Source of the DNA: Cercis canadensis
Taxonomy: Eukaryota; Streptophyta; Magnoliopsida; Fabales; Fabaceae
Length of the DNA stretch: 64,000 nucleotides
Assembly (NCBI GenBank): GCA_003255065.1
Contig: QAOA01003126.1
Coordinates: 41,863 to 105,862, forward strand
Reading direction: 5' to 3'
Shown: positions 57,865-64,000 of the stretch, piece by piece
Layout of the letters: every line of letters starts with the position of its first letter
Position numbering within the stretch: the stretch's first letter is position 1
Notes under the pieces: model-generated
What the model saw: only the letters and a program-made list of their open reading frames with translations
The model's database searches: none
Told to the model about the DNA's origin: nothing
Made by a program: the position numbers and the translations under genes

Positions 57865-60800
57865 TGGTATCAGAGCACCGATCCATGAACATGGAGAATT
57901 CTGAAAAAACAACCTCTGAAGTTGTATCCTCCATGGCAAACCCTTCGGTGAGTGAGAGTTCCTCTCTTATGAGCTCCTCACTTATCATCACCAACCACAA
58001 GTTAGATGGTAAAAATTTCCTCCACTGGTCTCAATCTGTTCTTATGGTGATTAGAGGCCGTGGAAAAATGGGCTACCTCACTGGAGAAGCCAGCAAGCCC
58101 AAAATTGATGATCCCACTTATGCAATGTGGGAACTCAACAATTCCATTGTGATGTCATGGCTCATCAATTCGATGGAGCCTCACATCAGCAGAACCTACC
58201 TTCTTTTCAAGACAGCAAAAGCCATATGGGATGCTGTCAAGGAAAACTACTCTGATCTAGAGAATGCCTCCCAAGTTTTTGAGATCAAGATTAAACTCAA
58301 AGACACTCGGCAGGGCAACCTTGATGTCACCAGCTACCATAACTCTCTAAAGGTATTATGAGCAGGAGCTGGATCTGTTTTATGAAGCAGATTGGGGAGA
58401 TGTTGATGATCACATCAAGTTCAAAGCTCACCTTGATAAGGAACGCTTGTATGAGTTCCTAGCAGGTCTGCATAAGGATTTGGATGAGGTTCGTGGCAGA
58501 ATCTTAGGGAGAAGACCTCTGCCAGCCATTGGAGAGGCATTTGCTGAGGTTAGGCGTGAAGAAAACAGAAGAAGGGTGATGTTAGGAGACAAGGATCCTA
58601 AAACTGGCCAAATAGAGGGTTCTGCCCTTTACACCAGAGGTTTTTCAGAGTCTAAATTCAAGATAGACAATGAAAACAAACAGAAAAAATATGGAGAAAG
58701 ACCTGTATGCAGCCACTGCAAGAAGAATGGACATACCCGAGACACTTGTTTCCAACTCCATGGTGTTCCACCAGGTTGGAAGCCAAGGAACAAGAGAGAA
58801 GGGAAAGCTCATCAAGTTACCTATGAAGAATCCAGTGGAGAGGATGTTGCTAATGTTCAGTTAACAAAGTCGCAGTTGGAGGTTCTACACCAGATCCTTG
58901 GCCATTCCTCATCTCCTATGTGCACCTTAGCTCTAAAAGGTACTGCTAATTCTGTTTCTACCCCTGACCTAGAACAATCAGCTCCTTGGATATTTGATTC
59001 AGGAGCCTCAGATCATATGACAGGTAACTCATCTCTATTTTTTGCCTATACCCCTTGCAAACATGATTTTCGGGTAAGAGTAGCAGATGGTACCAGATCA
59101 CCTGTTGCTGGTTTTGGGACAATTAAATTGAGTGATAATCTTGTCCTCAAATCTGTTCTCCATGTCCCAAACCTGTCTTGTAACCTAATATCCATTAGCA
59201 AACTGACTAGGGACACTAAATGCCGTGTTAATTTCACCTCTAATTGCTGTGTTATACAGGAGCAGATCTCGGGGAAGATGATTGGCAATGCTAGTATGGC
59301 TGATGGACTCTACTTTTGGAACAAGCATGCTTCTTTGAATAAACAAGCACTCACCGTCAATGTGTCCAATGTTTCTAATTCTAGTCAAATTATGATGTGG
59401 CATCGTAGGTTAGGTCACCCCAACTTCTTGTATCTCAAAAGTTTGTTTCCAAACTTATTTATTAATGAGAATCCTAGTTCTTTTTCTTGTGAGATTTGTC
59501 AATTAGCAAAAAATACCCGAGCATCCTATGCTGCAAAACCCTACATTGCTTCTCGCCCATTTGCACTCATTCATAGTGATATTTGGGGAGCCTCCCGAGT
59601 TAAAAATATTTCAGGTGCTAGGTGGTTTATCACCTTTATAGATGATCACACACGGGTATGCTGGGTATATCTCCTAAGGGAAAAATCTGAAGCCTCTCAC
59701 ACCTTCAAAAACTTCCACTCTATGGTCCAAGATCAGTTCCACACCAATATTCAAACCTTAAGGACTGATAATGGCAGGGAGTATTTTAATTCTGTTTTAG
59801 GGGAATATCTTACATCCCATGGTATAATTCATGAGAGTTCTTGTGCTCATACCCCCCAACAAAATGGGATTTCTGAGAGAAAAAACCGCCACCTCCTAGA
59901 AGTCACTAGGTCCCTTATGTTTACCATGAATGTACCAAACTATCTATGGGGAGAGGCAGTTTTAACTGCAGCCTATCTCATAAACCGAATGCCATCCAAA
60001 GTTCTTAACCTTCATTCACCACTCAGTTTTCCAAAAGAACTTTCCTCACTATAGGTTTTCCTCTCTAACTCCAAAAATATTTGGATGTAAGGCCTTTGTT
60101 CACTCTCATTTTCCCGGACTATCTAAACTTGATCCTAGGGCACATAGGTGTATGTTTGTTGGGTACTCACCTACTCAAAAGGGATATAAATGCTATTCTC
60201 CCACTCTCAAACGCCTATTTGTGTCCAAAGATGTCTCCTTTTTTGAAACTGACCCTTACTTTCCCCCCTCGCAACTTCAGGGGGAGAATATAGGTGAAGT
60301 TGAGTGTAGGGAAATCAAGAGAATATAGGTGAAGTTGAGTGTAGAGAAATCAATTTTGAACCTGAATCTACACCTACTGATCCTGTACAGACAGAACTGA
60401 AATCTGGACCTATAACCCTGCAGTCTGACCCTACACCCTTACCTATCTCATACCCAAGTGTGGATCCCATGCCTCCTAAAAATAGTCAACCAGAACCTGA
60501 ACCTGTGACACCACCAGAACCAGAACCTGAACCTGTGACAATACCAGAACCAGAACCTAAACCTGTGACAATACCAGAAACTGAACAACCAAAAATGCTT
60601 GTTCATTCAAGAAGGAATCCTTCTTCAAAGGGAGATAAGTTAGACAAACAGCAAGGCCAAGAATCTGAACCAAATATCTGCTCCAGCAGCACTAAGAGTC
60701 CTGCCAAACCAGCTCAGAACCATACAGAGCCACAGCAGAACCTTGAAGACTTCCCAATTGCCATTAGAAAAGGGGTAAGAACATGTACAAAACATCCTAT

Positions 60801-60937
60801 CTCTAAATTTGTTTCATTGGAAAATTTATCCCCTGGATTTCGTGCCTTTTCTGCTCATCTTTCCAAAACAGAAATTCCTAAAAATATAGATGAAGCCCTT
60901 TCCAAACCAGAATGGAAGAAAGCTGTCTTAGAGGAGA
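57624..60937 (+). mobile_element. Ty1/copia element G, 3'-truncated
   Basis: Third unit of the array. It has the LTR, PBS, gag, protease, integrase and the Pro/Glu linker with three repeat units, and stops at 60937 shortly before the RT core. RT, RNase H and the 3' LTR are missing. It is broken, with at least three breaks besides the truncation. The right flank begins AATAGTGAATTACC and is not copia. The abrupt end suggests a deletion or a non-homologous join. Confidence 0.93.
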
Positions 60938-61144
60938 ATAGTGAATTACCTTCAATATATATATATAGGCTATTTCTCTTTGAGCTAAAATAATGTTAAT
61001 GTAAATCTTTCGAGTCAATATATATCTTGATCCCCTGTCAGAAATATAGCTAGATTACTTATTTTCTAATTGAATTCTTAGGAAAGATGTGTGAAATATT
61101 ATAAAGTTTGCCAATTTTATTTATTTATTTGACTTTTTTATCAG

Positions 61145-61181
61145 GTTGAACACCAAGCCTCAGTCTGCCCCTTGCGTCTAA
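61145..61181 (+). pseudogene. possible terminal exon with 3' UTR
   Basis: After a T-rich tract and the acceptor TTTATCAG, a short open stretch reads LNTKPQSAPCV and then a stop. Non-coding, less AT-biased DNA follows, with AATAAA at 61420-61425, as expected for a plant 3' UTR. No upstream exon is visible because copia G ends at 60937. This could be the tail of a gene cut or interrupted by the copia array. The evidence is thin: one short exon and a poly(A)-like signal. No protein family is recognised. Confidence 0.25.
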
Positions 61182-61429
61182 TCTCATGACGCTTTTGCGG
61201 TAATATGGTTCAAGCTGAAAGTTGTGCTATGGACTACCGAGACAAAATAAGAGGATTATTTGAGCATCAGAGTATTTGTGGGTCTAGACTGCCCCATGTG
61301 ATTCTTGTGGGCGTTCAGTGATGTTGAAGGATATGGACATACACCAGATTGCAGTTCATCAAAAAGGTTGATGTTCATACTCCTTGCTTCTTATTTATTG
61401 AACTTACAGGAATCTGGGCAATAAAATAA

Positions 61430-62460
61430 AATGAAAAAGAAACTTGTGGAAAGAATGTGGAGGAGGGAGTTCTGCAACTTGTAATTTGTGTAATTGATTG
61501 TGAATGTATAAAATTGTCTGATCTTATGTGCCAGAAAAAAAATAATAATAAAAAGAATTATTGATCATTTGATATACCAAGAGTTGCCTATCATATGTAG
61601 TCGTGTAACTTGAGATATGTCAGCATTTGTTAATCTTGCTCATTTGTTTGTTTTGGAATTGAAACTTGACAACATTTGTTTGGGCAATGTTTCTCTTGTT
61701 GCCCTTTTAATAAGTAAGTAAATTAAAGTAGAATTCTGAGCTTAAGTTGTATAAGTAAGATTAGAAAACAATGTATTGTTGTACTGTAAAGCTTTGAACT
61801 TCTGTGCAAATAAGCTCTTTCACTGCCAAAAGCCGAAAATTCCCTAGCAAAATAATCTGATGTTATGGAATTGGTTTTTTCAAGTTGTTTTGGGCTAGTT
61901 TCTTAAATCAATTATTATTGTGTTCAACTATGATCTTGAATTATAAGCACTTATAGCATAATTAATCTAGAATATCTACAAAAAAAAAAAAAATGGAGGT
62001 TTTAGACTCAAATTTTCATTCTTCTTTATTCCGCAATTTCTACTAAGAATTTACTTGCACCATAACAGACAAGTGAGTGTGTCATGAAAGTCCCTTTTAA
62101 ATATCCAAATTAATCAAATTCAAGTCCAAGTATCCCATTCTACAAGCTACATGGACAGCATGACATTTCTACTCAGACTCAGCCATATGTTCGCGTGTGT
62201 GCATAAATGTGATACTTGTGTTAATAACAAGTATGAGAAAGTTCAACAACTTCCTGCAAAGTTGCATAGATGTTCCCTCTTGTTATTTGTGGGATTTTAA
62301 TTTCCACATAAATGTGATAATAGCAAAAAATAGAAAGTTGTACCCAAATTTTCTTGTATCAACTTAATTTCCACAAATGTAGGACGACATTGTCTGAGGA
62401 ACACATAATTACTTGGAAGTCACTGTCCAGAATATGTAAGGACTGAAACCCTCTCACTTG
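61430..62460. other. AT-rich intergenic DNA, nothing recognised
   Basis: No coding frame or repeat structure beyond a poly(A) run at about 61980-61993 and a short AAT-rich stretch near 61540. Confidence 0.55.
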
Positions 62461-63266
62461 GTTTGGCCAAGAAAGAATCTTTAAATATTTTACTTCTTAA
62501 TTAGCAATAAATATTTGTAAGTTAGCTAAAATTCTACACCATGTACTTTCAAACTTGCAGAATCTCGAGCAGAATAAAAAGGGAAAAGCTTTCAACTTTG
62601 AACTTGTAAACTAGTTATGCGGTGGTTACAATTTTTATACCAAATCCTTCTCCTTTCTTCCTTTTTCATTTTCTTTCCTGTTGTGCCTCTTCGGTGCCAT
62701 TGTGCAACCATAACTATTTTTGAAATGTAGAACAACAAATCTCTATATGTCCCTTTCGGGTGTGGTTAGTTCCGTTTCACTTACGGTATTAATAATGGAC
62801 ATGAATTCGCACTAAACAAAGCACCACTATTCTTGTACTAATACATGACACGTACCTTAAACGCAAAGAAAAGGAATTTAAAAAGTATAGCCATCCATTA
62901 TTCCATGGTCAATAACATGTGAAACTTATATATTGATCAAATAAGGACAAAAACAAATCGTAACCAAAAATAAAATTATCTCTGACTTTGACCCTTGAAT
63001 AAGGGGTTACTATCCTTCTTGCTAACTTGTCCAATTGAAGACGTGGGAAGTACGCCACCAAAAACGACAAAACCTCACCACTATAAGACTCTATATATCT
63101 AACATTCTTTTTCTTGCTTCACCCTTCACAGTTCACTTTCACCCCAATTCTCATTCACTAGTTCAGAATAAGGGATTAATCAATACATATGTGATTGATA
63201 TGTTTTTTTCTTTTTCTTTCTCCCTATCTAACCGCAAACCATTTAAATTATTTTTCTATGTAATTG
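62461..63266. repeat. direct tandem duplication, unit 1
   Basis: This unit starts at TTTGGCCAAG and repeats from about 63267 with an offset of 806-809 bp. The left half of the unit is about 90% similar by eye. The right half, from about 62880, is nearly identical. It contains CACGTA (62849-62854), GACGTGG (63040-63046), TTGACCC and a TATA-like box (63091-63099). An open frame of about 90 codons starting at 63035 is low-complexity at its end and is not treated as a gene. Confidence 0.9.
63091..63099 (+). promoter_or_regulatory. TATA-like box, unit 1
   Basis: CTATATATC followed by a pyrimidine-rich, leader-like stretch. ACGT-core and TTGAC (W-box-like) elements lie upstream. A copy is at 63899-63907 in unit 2. 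The downstream gene, if any, is probably beyond the window. Confidence 0.35.
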
Positions 63267-64000
63267 ATTTGGCCAAGCATGCATCTTTGAATCATTTGCT
63301 TCTTCTTAATTAGCTATAAATATTCTAGAATTAGTAAAAATTCTACACCATGTACTTTCAAAGTTACAAAATCTGAAGAGCAGAATAGAAAAGGAAAAGC
63401 AACCTTGAACTTGTAAACTAGTTATGCAGTGGTTATAGTATTTATACCCAATCCTTCTCCATTTCTTCATTTTTCATGTTCTTTCCTATTGTGCTTCTTT
63501 GGTGTCATTGTGCAACCATAACTATTTTTGAAATGTAGAGCAACAAGTCACTGTATGTCCCTTTTAAGTGTGATTAGTTACGTTTCACTTACGGTACTAA
63601 TAATGGACATGAACTAGCACTGAACAAAGCACCACTATCCTTGTACTAATACATGACACGTAGCTTGAACGCAAAGAAAAGAAATTTGAAAAGTATAACC
63701 ATCCATTATTCCATGGTCAATAACATGTGAAACTTATATATTGATCAAATAAGGACAAAAACAAATCGTAACCAAAAATAAAATTATCTCTGACTTTGAC
63801 CCTTGAATAAGGGGTTACTATCCTTCTTGCTAACTTGTCCAATTGAAGACGTGGGAAGTACGCCACCAAAAACGACAAAACCTCACCACTATAAGACTCT
63901 ATATATCTAACATTCTTTTTCTTGCTTCACCCTTCACAGTTCACTTTCACCCCAATTCTCATTCACTAGTTCAGAATAAGGGATTAATCAATACATATGT
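63267..64000. repeat. direct tandem duplication, unit 2 (runs off the window)
   Basis: Second copy of 62461-63266, cut by the window end. The uneven similarity, with a conserved right half and a diverged left half, suggests either conversion or selection on the promoter-like half. Confidence 0.9.

Noticed and set aside
63035-63313. 92-codon plus-strand frame
   Set aside because: It sits in the duplicated promoter-like region with an odd, low-complexity composition, and the frame is not obviously conserved as a gene.

Overview
The window looks like repeat-rich nuclear DNA from a flowering plant, probably a dicot. It is AT-rich and carries Ty1/copia elements primed by initiator Met tRNA, a 5'-truncated Ty3/gypsy element, degenerate TTTAGGG-type (plant telomere-like) DNA, a plant L1-type LINE remnant, MITE-like elements and small spliced pieces of host genes. 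I found no complete host gene, no rRNA or tRNA gene, and nothing bacterial. The species cannot be fixed from this sequence.

Layout. Positions 1-9.5 kb, 12.9-23.1 kb and 23.1-35.5 kb are three direct copies of one composite cassette. Each has, in order, a copia element, a short fragment of a host alanyl-tRNA synthetase gene on the minus strand, a 5'-truncated gypsy element ending in its 3' LTR, and a telomere-like tract. That tract is about 70 bp in copy I, about 1.8 kb in copy II and about 4 kb in copy III. Between copies I and II (9.5-12.9 kb) lie an inverted gypsy LTR end, a host exon fragment, the 5' end of a second copia family, a miniature TRIM-like element at 11600-11983, and a copia 3' fragment.

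35.5-37.9 kb holds host gene debris: the same exon fragment seen near 9.7 kb, an inverted piece of synthetase-gene intron, and three exons of a decayed coiled-coil gene. A whole-looking copia copy (D) starts at 37925 and runs into an assembly gap (42968-43633). 43.6-48.0 kb contains a LINE remnant, one or two MITEs and two possible host exons. 47998-60937 is a head-to-tail array of three copia copies (E, F, G) sharing LTRs. F looks whole, E is broken and G is truncated. After 60937 comes non-repetitive, host-like DNA that ends in a direct tandem duplication of about 806 bp with promoter-like content.

How the parts relate. All copia copies except the fragment at 10.6-11.5 kb belong to one young family with LTRs of about 241 bp, in two subfamilies. 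The best candidate for something unusual is the element at 11600-11983. It has LTR-like repeats, a PBS and a PPT, but also a tRNA-like A box inside the LTR and a B box just past the PBS, so a possible RNA polymerase III promoter straddles the LTR/internal junction. Second is the outward-facing (CCCTAAA)/(TTTAGGG) tract that travels with the amplified cassette. All family assignments were made by eye, without database searches.
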